From positions 1 through 12,576 of the forward strand of contig JAILBP010000100.1 of the NCBI GenBank assembly GCA_024680835.1: a stretch of 12,576 nt of DNA, written 5' to 3'. The position numbers and the translations under genes are program-made. Numbering within the stretch: position 1 is the stretch's first letter; each line of letters begins with the position of its first letter. Shown one piece after another: positions 6,068-12,576 of this stretch. A model generated the notes under the pieces. It saw only the letters and a program-made list of their open reading frames with translations. It was not told the origin of the DNA and did no database searches. The stretch is from RGIG6904 sp024680835. GTDB lineage: Bacteria; Bacillota; Clostridia; Lachnospirales; Lachnospiraceae.

Positions 6068-7198
6068 CTATCCAAAGATCATATCGCGGAGAGTGGGGTG
6101 TATAGTGCCGTAAGCCAGACCGCAGTTTCTCACATGCTGGATATATACAAAGCTCGTGCGGCTGGCGGTATCCATCTGTATGCAGCTGCCTGCGGCTCCG
6201 TCCCAGCCGAATATACCGGCGGGTGCGGATGATCCGATCTCCTCAGGATGCATGAGGACCTGCATTCCGCAACCGTAACCATAACCGTTTCGTCCCATGG
6301 TCCCGGCTATTTCTTTTAATGAAGCTTCGCAGAGCAGATTCTTTTTTATGAGCTCCACGGTTTCTGCTTTGAGAATATGAATGCCTTCTGCACTCTCTCC
6401 GCCACAGGCGAGAGTATCGGCAAGTTTTGCGTAATCTTCGGTGCAGCTCACCAGCCCCGCGCCGCCGCTTTCATATTTTTCGGAGAGCTGGTATTCACAG
6501 CTTTGATCCATGGGAACGATACCCTCTTCATTGGCAATGTATTGTTGCGCAAGCCGTTCAAGTCCTTCGTTATCCGGCTTCGCAAAAAACGTATCCTTCA
6601 TGCCAAGCGGCTCCCAGAGGTTTTTCTTTAAGTATTCTCCGAAGCTTAAGCCGGATACCGTCTCCACGATGGCTGCAACCACATCATGGCTTAAACTGTA
6701 ACAGAAATGCGTGCCGGGCTCGAACAGCAGAGGCGACTCTGTAAAGGAATCCACGATATCCCCGGTGTCGGCCGCATCGCCTTTTTCCTTAAGTACCCGC
6801 AAGATGCCCGGACGTCTCAGATCGTAATCGAGTCCGGACTGCATCGATAGCAGATGCCACACCCTAAGCGGCGTTTTTGCGGGCTCCGTTCCGGAGTCGG
6901 TTGATACCATGAGCTTCGCATATGCAGGCAGATAAGAACCGACCTCGTCCTCGAATCCGATCTTGCCCTGCTCGATCAGCTGCATTACCGCTGTCATAGT
7001 CTGCACTTTTGTCATGGAATACATAAGGTAGCGCTGATCGGCCTTAACTGTATTTTTCTTTTCGATATCAACTGTTCCGTTCATATGACGGTATATCTGC
7101 CGGTGATCTTTGTATATGATGCAGTCAACAGATGGAATACCCTCTTCCAAAAGTGAATCAAGATATTTGGTTATTTTTTTCTCATTTATTGTACTCAT
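6068..7198 (-). CDS. Serine hydrolase, class C beta-lactamase / PBP-like family
   Basis: A 376-aa protein of the beta-lactamase (class C/esterase, PF00144) family. The nucleophile motif SxxK is S61-M-T-K64. The second motif is Y167-S-L169 where Y-x-N is usual in true class C enzymes, and the third is a GWDG region near residues 328-331 in place of K-T-G. The changed motifs and the absence of a signal peptide argue against a periplasmic beta-lactamase. A cytoplasmic esterase or amidase is more likely; substrate unknown. The SD is GGGGGA at 7206-7211. It is the first gene of the operon and lies behind a near-consensus promoter at 7275-7303. Confidence 0.88.
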   Translation of the reverse strand: MSTINEKKITKYLDSLLEEGIPSVDCIIYKDHRQIYRHMNGTVDIEKKNTVKADQRYLMYSMTKVQTMTAVMQLIEQGKIGFEDEVGSYLPAYAKLMVSTDSGTEPAKTPLRVWHLLSMQSGLDYDLRRPGILRVLKEKGDAADTGDIVDSFTESPLLFEPGTHFCYSLSHDVVAAIVETVSGLSFGEYLKKNLWEPLGMKDTFFAKPDNEGLERLAQQYIANEEGIVPMDQSCEYQLSEKYESGGAGLVSCTEDYAKLADTLACGGESAEGIHILKAETVELIKKNLLCEASLKEIAGTMGRNGYGYGCGMQVLMHPEEIGSSAPAGIFGWDGAAGSCIQMDTASRTSFVYIQHVRNCGLAYGTIHPTLRDMIFG

Positions 7199-7225
7199 GT
7201 CACTATCCCCCTATAAAAAACCTCA

Positions 7226-7266
7226 AGGGTCGAAAACCGGACATCACAGTAAGGATTATTGACCCT
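7226..7266 (-). promoter_or_regulatory. Inverted repeat at the 5' end of the operon leader
   Basis: AGGGTC at 7226-7231 and GACCCT at 7261-7266 are perfect inverted copies. The second starts a few bases downstream of the -10 box on the minus strand, right at the predicted transcript start. It could be an operator or the base of a leader hairpin about 40 nt long. Evidence is only the repeat and its position. Confidence 0.4.
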
Positions 7267-7274
7267 AGAATCAT

Positions 7275-7303
7275 ATTATAAAAAAAATCCGGTCATTTGT
7301 TAA
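7275..7303 (-). promoter_or_regulatory. Promoter of the hydrolase-PARG-HTH-kinase operon
   Basis: On the minus strand, -35 TTAACA (7298-7303), 17-nt spacer, -10 TATAAT (7275-7280). This differs from the vegetative sigma-A consensus at one base. The leader to the hydrolase ATG is about 70 nt. Confidence 0.87.
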
Positions 7304-7315
7304 CATTTTTTTGTG

Positions 7316-7344
7316 TTGCGGTTTTTGGAGACGGATGGTAATAT
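7316..7344 (+). promoter_or_regulatory. Weak candidate promoter of the cysteine-rich gene
   Basis: TTGCGG (7316-7321), 17-nt spacer, TAATAT (7339-7344). It matches the consensus poorly but is correctly spaced and is the best pair found between the two divergent genes. A small hairpin, AGTTGC/GCAACT, lies at 7368-7385 before the ribosome binding site. Confidence 0.35.
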
Positions 7345-7409
7345 GTGAGCGGATCTTGCTTGGGAGAAGTTGCGGCGAAGCAACTGATATTGCAGGAGAG
7401 AAAAACACT

Positions 7410-7652
7410 ATGAAAAATTCAAGCCGTTTTTTTGCGAACAAAGAATGCGAGTATTATCCGTGCCATAAGATGGACGGAGAGCTGAATTGTCTTTTTTGCT
7501 ATTGCCCGCTGTACTGCCTCGACTGCCCGGGACAGTACACCATGATAGACAGGGGTGACCATGCTGTCAAAAGCTGCATGGATTGCACATTCCCTCATGA
7601 AGCGGACAATTATGACCTGATAATGGAGCTGTTACGACGGGCTTCCCGCTGA
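7410..7652 (+). CDS. Small cysteine-rich protein (PF04071-like)
   Basis: An 80-aa protein with the pattern of the cysteine-rich small domain: FFANKECEYYPCHK, NCLFCYCPLYCLDCPG, then KSCMDCTFPHEADNYD. It has nine cysteines and conserved histidines, which suggests metal binding. In some organisms this domain is joined to cobalamin-related enzymes; as a stand-alone protein its role is not known. The upstream frame extends to 7311, but ATG 7410 is chosen because AGGAGAG at 7394-7400 is 9 nt upstream and the domain starts just after it. Its last 21 nt overlap the end of the convergent amidohydrolase gene. Confidence 0.85.
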   Translation: MKNSSRFFANKECEYYPCHKMDGELNCLFCYCPLYCLDCPGQYTMIDRGDHAVKSCMDCTFPHEADNYDLIMELLRRASR

Positions 7653-8513
7653 CGCATCAATGGAAATACCCAGTATTTTTGCGGCATTTTCTCCCAGTAT
7701 GAGAGATAACTCATCCGGACTCAGTCCGGATTTTTTTATGACCTTCAAAGAGTCACCCTGGTCGCTCCATGGACTGTCGGTTCCGAAGAGCACGCGGTGT
7801 GCGCCGATCTTTTTCACGATGCGCACGAACTGCTCATTATCTAAAAATATAGTGTTGCCGCCGATGCCGGAATCATCCTCGGGACGCAGGCAAAAGGCGG
7901 TGTCCAGATATATGTTCTCTCTGGTGAAATCGTCCTCCAGCAGGGTGTTCTCCACCTCATCCCAGCATCCCCAGCCTCCCATGTGGGCCAGTATAAGGTG
8001 CTTCGGGCGGATTTTTTTCATTACATTGGAGACATGTTCCGGGCTTACCAGATCGAGACCGGGAAATCCGATGTCGTACCCGCCGTGCGCCACGGTGAAC
8101 ATGTCAAGACTCTCGGCGCAGGCTATGATGTTCATGAATCGCTCGTCATCGATAAAAGTACGCTGATACACAGGGTGTATCTTGATTCCGATGATCCCGC
8201 TCTCCCTGAGGCCTTTTAATATGTAGGAATAGTCCTCATTGTCCGGGTGGATAGTCCCCAGAGATATGAGGTGTGTTGAGGATGAGAGACGGTTTTGCCA
8301 TACTGCACGCTCGTTAATGCTGTTGGTCTGCGACGGCTTTGTGGCTATGGGTAACACTACAGAGTAGTTGAGACCGTTGTCTGCGGTGGCCTGTGTCAGA
8401 GCCTTGGAGGTACCGTTGGTGTGCGGTCTTGTGTCCGCTGTTGCCGCGAGCTTTGAGATGGCTGAGGCGGCTATCTTATCGGGGAATGTATGTGTATGGA
8501 AATCTATCAACAT
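7632..8513 (-). CDS. TIM-barrel metal-dependent amidohydrolase (PF04909-like)
   Basis: A 293-aa cytoplasmic protein of the amidohydrolase-2 type. Metal and catalytic residues appear in the family's order: H6 and H8 in DFHTHTF, K111 and H113 in GIKIHP, H143 in AHGG, H177 in LAHMGGW and D246 in FGTDSPW. Relatives hydrolyse C-N bonds or decarboxylate aromatic acids, and the sequence does not settle the substrate. The start has GGAG at 8519-8522, 5 nt upstream, slightly close. It is a single-gene unit with its own promoter at 8581-8609. Its 3' part carries, on the opposite strand, the terminator of the neighbouring gene. Confidence 0.9.
   Translation of the reverse strand: MLIDFHTHTFPDKIAASAISKLAATADTRPHTNGTSKALTQATADNGLNYSVVLPIATKPSQTNSINERAVWQNRLSSSTHLISLGTIHPDNEDYSYILKGLRESGIIGIKIHPVYQRTFIDDERFMNIIACAESLDMFTVAHGGYDIGFPGLDLVSPEHVSNVMKKIRPKHLILAHMGGWGCWDEVENTLLEDDFTRENIYLDTAFCLRPEDDSGIGGNTIFLDNEQFVRIVKKIGAHRVLFGTDSPWSDQGDSLKVIKKSGLSPDELSLILGENAAKILGISIDASAGSPS
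7713..7737 (+). terminator. Intrinsic terminator of the cysteine-rich gene, inside the amidohydrolase CDS
   Basis: ATCCGGAC (7713-7720), TCA, GTCCGGAT (7724-7731), then a run of T to 7737: a perfect, G+C-rich stem with a T-tract on the plus strand. It starts about 60 nt after the stop of the cysteine-rich gene. On the minus strand the same bases encode KKSGLSPDE of the amidohydrolase, and no T-tract follows in that direction, so it should act one way only. Confidence 0.85.
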
Positions 8514-8580
8514 GGAAGCTCCGTTTCTGTTACTGATTCACAGTTGTATTAAGGTGTATTCCGGCACGATCACAGGCAGT

Positions 8581-8609
8581 ATCATAAACTATTTTCACTC
8601 AAATGTTAA
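8581..8609 (-). promoter_or_regulatory. Promoter of the amidohydrolase gene
   Basis: On the minus strand, -35 TTAACA (8604-8609), 17-nt spacer, -10 TATGAT (8581-8586). The -35 is identical to that of the kinase operon promoter. The leader is about 65 nt. Confidence 0.8.
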
Positions 8610-8632
8610 GAAAAAAATTGTATTTTACCCCC

Positions 8633-8660
8633 TTGATTTTTTGGGGATTATCCGTATAGT
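8633..8660 (+). promoter_or_regulatory. Candidate promoter of the ABC exporter operon
   Basis: TTGATT (8633-8638), 16-nt spacer, TATAGT (8655-8660). The -10 lies inside the palindrome at 8654-8668. The leader to the first ATG is about 120 nt. TTTTTTGGGG and ATTTTTGGGG flank the palindrome as an imperfect direct repeat. Confidence 0.6.
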
Positions 8661-8668
8661 AACTATAC
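8654..8668. promoter_or_regulatory. Perfect palindromic operator over the -10 box
   Basis: GTATAGTAACTATAC has 7-bp arms around a single central A and covers the predicted -10 of the exporter promoter, the classic layout for a repressor site. The sequence resembles operators of small GntR/YtrA-type regulators that control ABC transporters, but no such regulator gene is in the window. Confidence 0.72.
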
Positions 8669-8786
8669 ATCCCAAATTTTTGGGGTGGATTTTGAGTGAG
8701 TTTTTCAATATCATAGGATATGCAGCCCACGTATTGTGTGATATTGACAGTTAACAGGAGTAAGAGTTATAGCAGGAGATTTGGTT

Positions 8787-10565
8787 ATGTACGAGACAAA
8801 AAAGTATTCTACAAAAGAGAAACTGCGGTTTTTGTGGACTAACATGGGAGGCCAGAAGGCGCTGTATATCGCGGCCATGGTGGGCACCGTCATGTACTGT
8901 GTACTGCAGCTGGTGGTTCCGTATTTTTCCGGAGAGATCGTGGACAGATTCCTGACAGGCGAGAATGCCATGGAGAACCTGGCACTTCACAAGGATGAGT
9001 TTTATCGTCTGGTGGCGGGGATGGTGATCTTCACCCTGATACGTACGGTGTTGGTCTACATTGACTGCCAGAGCTATGAACACGTGAGCCAGGGTGTTCT
9101 GTTCAATGTCAGAAATTATCTGTACAGGAAGATCGAGCATCAGGACATGAAGTTCTACAGTGCCTTTAGGACCGGTGATCTCATGACCAGGATGACGGGA
9201 GATCTGGATGCGGCAAGACATATGCTGGCATGGGTTGTCCGCGTCGTGGTGGAGAGTGCCGCGCTGTACGGCTCTACCATGATATTCTTTATGGCTATGA
9301 ACATGAAGATGGCTCTGTGCATCTTAGCGGTGTCTCCGGTGATCTTCGTGATCATCATCAGCTTTAAGAAAAACATAGCGCCGCTCCATGCTAAGCTGAG
9401 AGAAAAGCTCTCCGGTATGAACACGGACGCTCAGGAGAATATCTCCGGAAACCGTGTGGTCAAGGCGTTTGCCAGAGAAGATTACGAGATAGACAAGTTT
9501 GACCGCGCCAACCGTGATTACAGGGATACCAACGTTGAGGTCGCAGGGATGTGGATCAAATACTATCCTTATATAGAGTCTGCAGCGAACCTGATGTCGG
9601 TACTGCTGATACTCTGCGGCGGTCTTTTCATGATAAACGGCGACATGACCATGGGCGAATATGTTGCCTTTTCCGGCCTGATCTGGGCGGTGGCAGGTCC
9701 CATGCGCCAGATGGGCAACATCATGAATGAGTTCGAGCGCTTTCTGGCAGCGGTTCAGAAGGTGATGGAGATCTACTACAGCGAACCCGACATCAAGGAT
9801 GCGCCGGATGCGGTGGATAAACCCGGGCGTTTCGAGGGACGGATCGAGTTTAAGAACGTGTCATTCCAGTACGCCGACGGCAATATGCCTGTATTGAAAA
9901 ACATATCCTTTACGGCGGAGCCCGGTGAGACCGTCGCCATCATGGGTGAGACGGGCTGCGGAAAATCTTCGCTGATCCATATGATCCCAAGGTTCTATGA
10001 GCAGAACGAGGGCGAGATCTTGATCGACGGCATCGACATCAGAAAGCTGAAGCTCTCACAGCTTCGCAAAAACATAGGTCTCGCAACCCAGGACGTGCTG
10101 CTGTATTCCGACAGCATCGAGGGTAATATAGCTTACGGCGATCCCCATATCAAGAAAGAGCAGGTCGTTAAATTCTCCAGATATTCTGCGGCAGATGAGT
10201 TCATCGCCAAGATGCCTGAAGGCTACGATACCATCGTGGGTGAGCGCGGCGTCGGACTCTCCGGCGGACAGAAACAGCGTATCTCTCTGGCGAGGGCTCT
10301 GGCAGTTGAACCATCCATACTGATACTGGACGACACCACATCAGCTGTGGATATGGAGACTGAGAAGCATATTCAGGAGAGCCTCAGAAACCTTGATTTC
10401 AAGTGTACCAAGCTCATCATAGCCCAGAGGATCTCCACTACCCGCACGGCAGACAAGATCCTGGTGATCAAGGACGGACGCATCACGGAGCAGGGTTCTC
10501 ATGATGAGCTCATCGCCAAGGGTGGATATTACGCCGATCTGGTCAAACTTCAAATGGGCGCATGA
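8787..10565 (+). CDS. ABC exporter half-transporter, degenerate-site subunit
   Basis: A 592-aa fusion of an exporter-type membrane domain (about 1-330, six helices) and an ATPase domain (about 350-590), in the family of multidrug heterodimers such as BmrCD, LmrCD and TM287/288. Motifs: Walker A GETGCGKSS (387-395), Q435, intact signature LSGGQ (491-495), Walker B ILILDD (511-516) with D516 replacing the catalytic Glu, and Q547 replacing the switch His (IIAQRIS). These changes mark it as the subunit that supplies the non-catalytic site. ATG 8787 is chosen because AGGAGA at 8774-8779 is 7 nt upstream; a TTG six bases earlier would be too close to it. It is the first gene of the exporter operon. 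The substrate cannot be read from the sequence. Confidence 0.95.
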   Translation: MYETKKYSTKEKLRFLWTNMGGQKALYIAAMVGTVMYCVLQLVVPYFSGEIVDRFLTGENAMENLALHKDEFYRLVAGMVIFTLIRTVLVYIDCQSYEHVSQGVLFNVRNYLYRKIEHQDMKFYSAFRTGDLMTRMTGDLDAARHMLAWVVRVVVESAALYGSTMIFFMAMNMKMALCILAVSPVIFVIIISFKKNIAPLHAKLREKLSGMNTDAQENISGNRVVKAFAREDYEIDKFDRANRDYRDTNVEVAGMWIKYYPYIESAANLMSVLLILCGGLFMINGDMTMGEYVAFSGLIWAVAGPMRQMGNIMNEFERFLAAVQKVMEIYYSEPDIKDAPDAVDKPGRFEGRIEFKNVSFQYADGNMPVLKNISFTAEPGETVAIMGETGCGKSSLIHMIPRFYEQNEGEILIDGIDIRKLKLSQLRKNIGLATQDVLLYSDSIEGNIAYGDPHIKKEQVVKFSRYSAADEFIAKMPEGYDTIVGERGVGLSGGQKQRISLARALAVEPSILILDDTTSAVDMETEKHIQESLRNLDFKCTKLIIAQRISTTRTADKILVIKDGRITEQGSHDELIAKGGYYADLVKLQMGA

Positions 10566-10578
10566 GGGAGGAACCATC

Positions 10579-10614
10579 ATGACGAAGTCATTATTTGTAA
10601 TAAGAGAGGATTAA
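10579..10614 (+). CDS. 11-codon mini-ORF between the exporter genes
   Basis: ATG at 10579 is preceded by GGGAGG at 10566-10571, 7 nt upstream and as good as either exporter gene's site. It reads MTKSLFVIRED and stops with TAA at 10612-10614. The stop falls next to the ribosome binding site of the second exporter gene (AGAGGA, 10605-10610), 3 nt before that gene's ATG, so its translation could feed ribosomes into the second gene. It may also be a chance product of a relic ribosome binding site. Confidence 0.4.
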   Translation: MTKSLFVIRED

Positions 10615-10617
10615 GTT

Positions 10618-12396
10618 ATGGCAAGAAACACATATAAACAGGATGAAAATCTGGAGCAGGAATTTGACTTCAGGCATCTTTTGAGAGCGTGGGTATATAT
10701 CAAAAAATACTCAGGGAAGATGGCACTGGCCCTTATTTTGTCAGCATTTGCAGGCGTGACGGGACTGATATCGCCCATCATAGTGCAGCATGCGCTGGAT
10801 GAAGCTATTCCGGCTGCGGATAAAAGATATCTGCTGGAACTTTCGCTGATAATGGTGGGCGTGTTCGCCATCAGCACCGTTTTCTCTACGGTGAGATCCG
10901 GCATCATGGTGAAGGTCAGCCAGAACATCATATACGACATCAGAAAAGACCTCTTCGAGAAACTGCAGAAGCTGCCTTTTTCATACTATGATGACAGACC
11001 TCACGGCAAGATACTGATCCGCGTGGTAAACTACGTAAACTCAGTTTCCGACATGCTGTCGAACGGATTGATAAACGTTATACTGGAGATCTTCAACCTG
11101 GTATTCATCGTGATCTTCATGTTCATGGTGGACGTGCAGTTAGCGACAGTCGTAATGTGCGGCGTCCCCGTACTGGCTGTTTTCATGTTCTGGGTAAAGA
11201 ATAAGCAGCGCAAGGCATGGCAGGCGGTTTCGAATAAAAACTCAAACCTGAATGCTTATCTCCAGGAAAACATAGTGGGCGTGCGTATCACCCAGATCTT
11301 CGCCAGAGAGGAAGAGAATTCCGAGATATTCAGGGATCTCTCGGATGACTGCAGAAAGACCTGGATCTCCGCCACGGGTTACAGCAACGTGGTATGGCCT
11401 GGTATCGACAGTATTGCGGTATGTATCAGGGCAGCAATTTTCGTCTTCGGTATACTGCTGTTCGGAGCAGGTGAGAAGACGGTGGGTACCGTGGTGGCAA
11501 TATCGGGCTACGCCTCAAGATTCTGGCAGCCGCTTATGAACCTGGGCAATATCTTCAACACCTTCATCAATAATATTGCTTATCTTGAGAGAATATTCGA
11601 AACTCTCGATGAGCCGGTGGAGATCGAGGACGCGGAGGATGCGACAGAGCTTCCGCCTGTGAAGGGCACAGTGGAGTTTCAGGATGTATGCTTTTCGTAT
11701 GAGCCTGAAAAGCCTGTGCTGACCAATGTTTCATTCAAGATAACACCGGGAGAGAGCGTTGCGCTGGTAGGTCCCACGGGAGCAGGCAAGAGCACCATCG
11801 TGAGCCTGATATCCAGATTCTACGATGTCAACAGCGGCCGCGTTCTGATCGACGGCTGTGATGTTTCGAAGGTAACACTTCATTCACTGCGCTCGCAGAT
11901 GGGCATAATGCTGCAGGACAGCTTTATCTTTTCCGGTACTATAGCAGATAACATCAGATACGGTAAAACAGACGCCACGGAAGAACAGATAAGGGATGCG
12001 GCGAAGGTCGTGTGTGCCGATGACTTTATCATGAAAGAGGAGAACGGCTATGACAGCGAGGTAAGGGAGCGCGGATCCCTCTTAAGCCAGGGACAGAAGC
12101 AGCTCATCTCGTTTGCCAGAACCCTGATCTCCGATCCGGCGATACTGGTGCTGGACGAGGCCACCGCCTCCATAGACGTGCAGACCGAGCACGCCCTGCA
12201 GACCGGTCTCGACAACATGATGAAGGGACGTACCACATTCATCATAGCGCACCGTCTCTCCACCATCAAAAACTGCGACCGCATCATGTACATAGACAAG
12301 GGCGGCATCACCGAGCAGGGTACCCACGACGAGCTTATGGCAAAGCGCGGCGACTACTACAGGCTCTACACAGCCCAGCTTCAGGAAGTAAGCTGA
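10618..12396 (+). CDS. ABC exporter half-transporter, catalytic-site subunit
   Basis: A 592-aa partner of the preceding gene with the same layout: an N-terminal cytoplasmic stretch, six membrane helices (about 30-310) and an ATPase domain (about 350-590). Motifs: Walker A GPTGAGKST (385-393), Q433, Walker B ILVLDE (509-514) with catalytic E514, and switch H545 (IIAHRLS). Its signature is LSQGQ (489-493) instead of LSGGQ. In the dimer this altered signature faces the first subunit's D516/Q547 site, while its own E514/H545 faces the intact LSGGQ. One site is therefore dead and one active. Start supported by AGAGGA at 10605-10610. The 52-nt gap to the first gene holds the mini-ORF. Confidence 0.95.
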   Translation: MARNTYKQDENLEQEFDFRHLLRAWVYIKKYSGKMALALILSAFAGVTGLISPIIVQHALDEAIPAADKRYLLELSLIMVGVFAISTVFSTVRSGIMVKVSQNIIYDIRKDLFEKLQKLPFSYYDDRPHGKILIRVVNYVNSVSDMLSNGLINVILEIFNLVFIVIFMFMVDVQLATVVMCGVPVLAVFMFWVKNKQRKAWQAVSNKNSNLNAYLQENIVGVRITQIFAREEENSEIFRDLSDDCRKTWISATGYSNVVWPGIDSIAVCIRAAIFVFGILLFGAGEKTVGTVVAISGYASRFWQPLMNLGNIFNTFINNIAYLERIFETLDEPVEIEDAEDATELPPVKGTVEFQDVCFSYEPEKPVLTNVSFKITPGESVALVGPTGAGKSTIVSLISRFYDVNSGRVLIDGCDVSKVTLHSLRSQMGIMLQDSFIFSGTIADNIRYGKTDATEEQIRDAAKVVCADDFIMKEENGYDSEVRERGSLLSQGQKQLISFARTLISDPAILVLDEATASIDVQTEHALQTGLDNMMKGRTTFIIAHRLSTIKNCDRIMYIDKGGITEQGTHDELMAKRGDYYRLYTAQLQEVS

Positions 12397-12409
12397 GATT
12401 CCTGTAAAT

Positions 12410-12427
12410 GCTCCCCTTCCGGGGAGC
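12410..12427 (+). terminator. Hairpin after the exporter operon, possible terminator
   Basis: GCTCCCC, TTCC, GGGGAGC form a strong 7-bp stem starting 14 nt after the stop codon. The bases that follow (TGTCAGCC) are not a T-tract, so it may protect the 3' end or end transcription inefficiently. Confidence 0.5.
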
Positions 12428-12449
12428 TGTCAGCCAACAAAGGTCAAAA

Positions 12450-12576
12450 TGGATGATCTGTTCAGGGTTCTCAGAAGATGGATCGTTAAATCCGAAGTCG
12501 GTATTGTACTAATGATCGATGAAGTCGACAGCGCAACGAACAATCAGGTTTTTCTGGATTTTCTGGCTCAGCTCAG
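12450..12576 (+). pseudogene. 5'-truncated AAA ATPase fragment, runs off the window
   Basis: From 12450 the frame reads MDDLFRVLRRWIV, then GIVLMIDEVDSATNN and VFLDFLAQL to the window edge. LMIDE is a Walker B motif, and the stretch matches AAA-type ATP-binding proteins common in gut Clostridia. Such proteins carry a Walker A segment many residues earlier, but only about 50 nt separate this frame from the exporter stop codon, and there is no ribosome binding site at the ATG. The gene has therefore lost its N-terminal part and is probably a relic; what follows the window edge cannot be seen. Confidence 0.7.

Noticed and set aside
8781..8786. TTG start for the first exporter gene
   Set aside because: It is 1 nt from the AGGAGA ribosome binding site; the ATG at 8787 is correctly spaced.

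Overview
The window looks like a Clostridia genome, most likely a Lachnospiraceae-type gut or rumen anaerobe (Butyrivibrio or a relative). This is inferred from the protein families: a Lachnospiraceae-style Fn3 surface protein, the helix-turn-helix/Ser-Thr kinase pair, a stand-alone PF04071 cysteine-rich protein, and the AAA ATPase fragment carrying IDEVDSATNNQVF. Shine-Dalgarno sites are strong throughout. No plasmid, phage or transposase gene is visible.

Bases 1-643 are non-coding and form one phased repeat array. An AGTCAA box recurs at 1, 54, 107, 160, 213, 266, 319, 373, 426, 479, 532, 585 and 638: every step is 53 bp except one of 54. A near-inverted TGACT-like box lies exactly 25 bp after the first twelve. 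The phase persists although the sequence between boxes changes among three unit types (A x7, then B, C, C, B). The array runs up to an A+T-rich gene (703-1491) for a PD-(D/E)XK-like nuclease. This array plus nuclease unit is the best candidate here for something undescribed. Bases 1492-1809 hold a 75-bp tandem duplication in which each copy carries a bidirectional terminator hairpin.

Three minus-strand transcription units follow. A secreted Fn3 protein (1810-2997) has an upstream region crowded with inverted repeats. A four-gene operon runs from a promoter at 7275-7303 to a terminator at 3235-3264: class C beta-lactamase-fold hydrolase, microbial PARG-type (ADP-ribose) hydrolase, helix-turn-helix protein, and membrane-anchored Hanks-type Ser/Thr kinase. 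A 13-codon relic of a second hydrolase gene lies between the PARG and helix-turn-helix genes. A TIM-barrel amidohydrolase (7632-8513) is the third unit.

On the plus strand, a small cysteine-rich protein (7410-7652) overlaps the end of the amidohydrolase gene tail to tail, and its terminator lies inside the amidohydrolase coding sequence. Then comes a two-gene heterodimeric ABC exporter (8787-12396). Its promoter -10 box is covered by a perfect 15-bp palindrome, and an 11-codon mini-ORF sits between its two genes. The two subunits show complementary loss of one ATP site, which identifies them as obligate partners. The window ends in an AAA ATPase fragment that lacks its N-terminal half.

All family calls come from reading motifs by eye; no database search was run.
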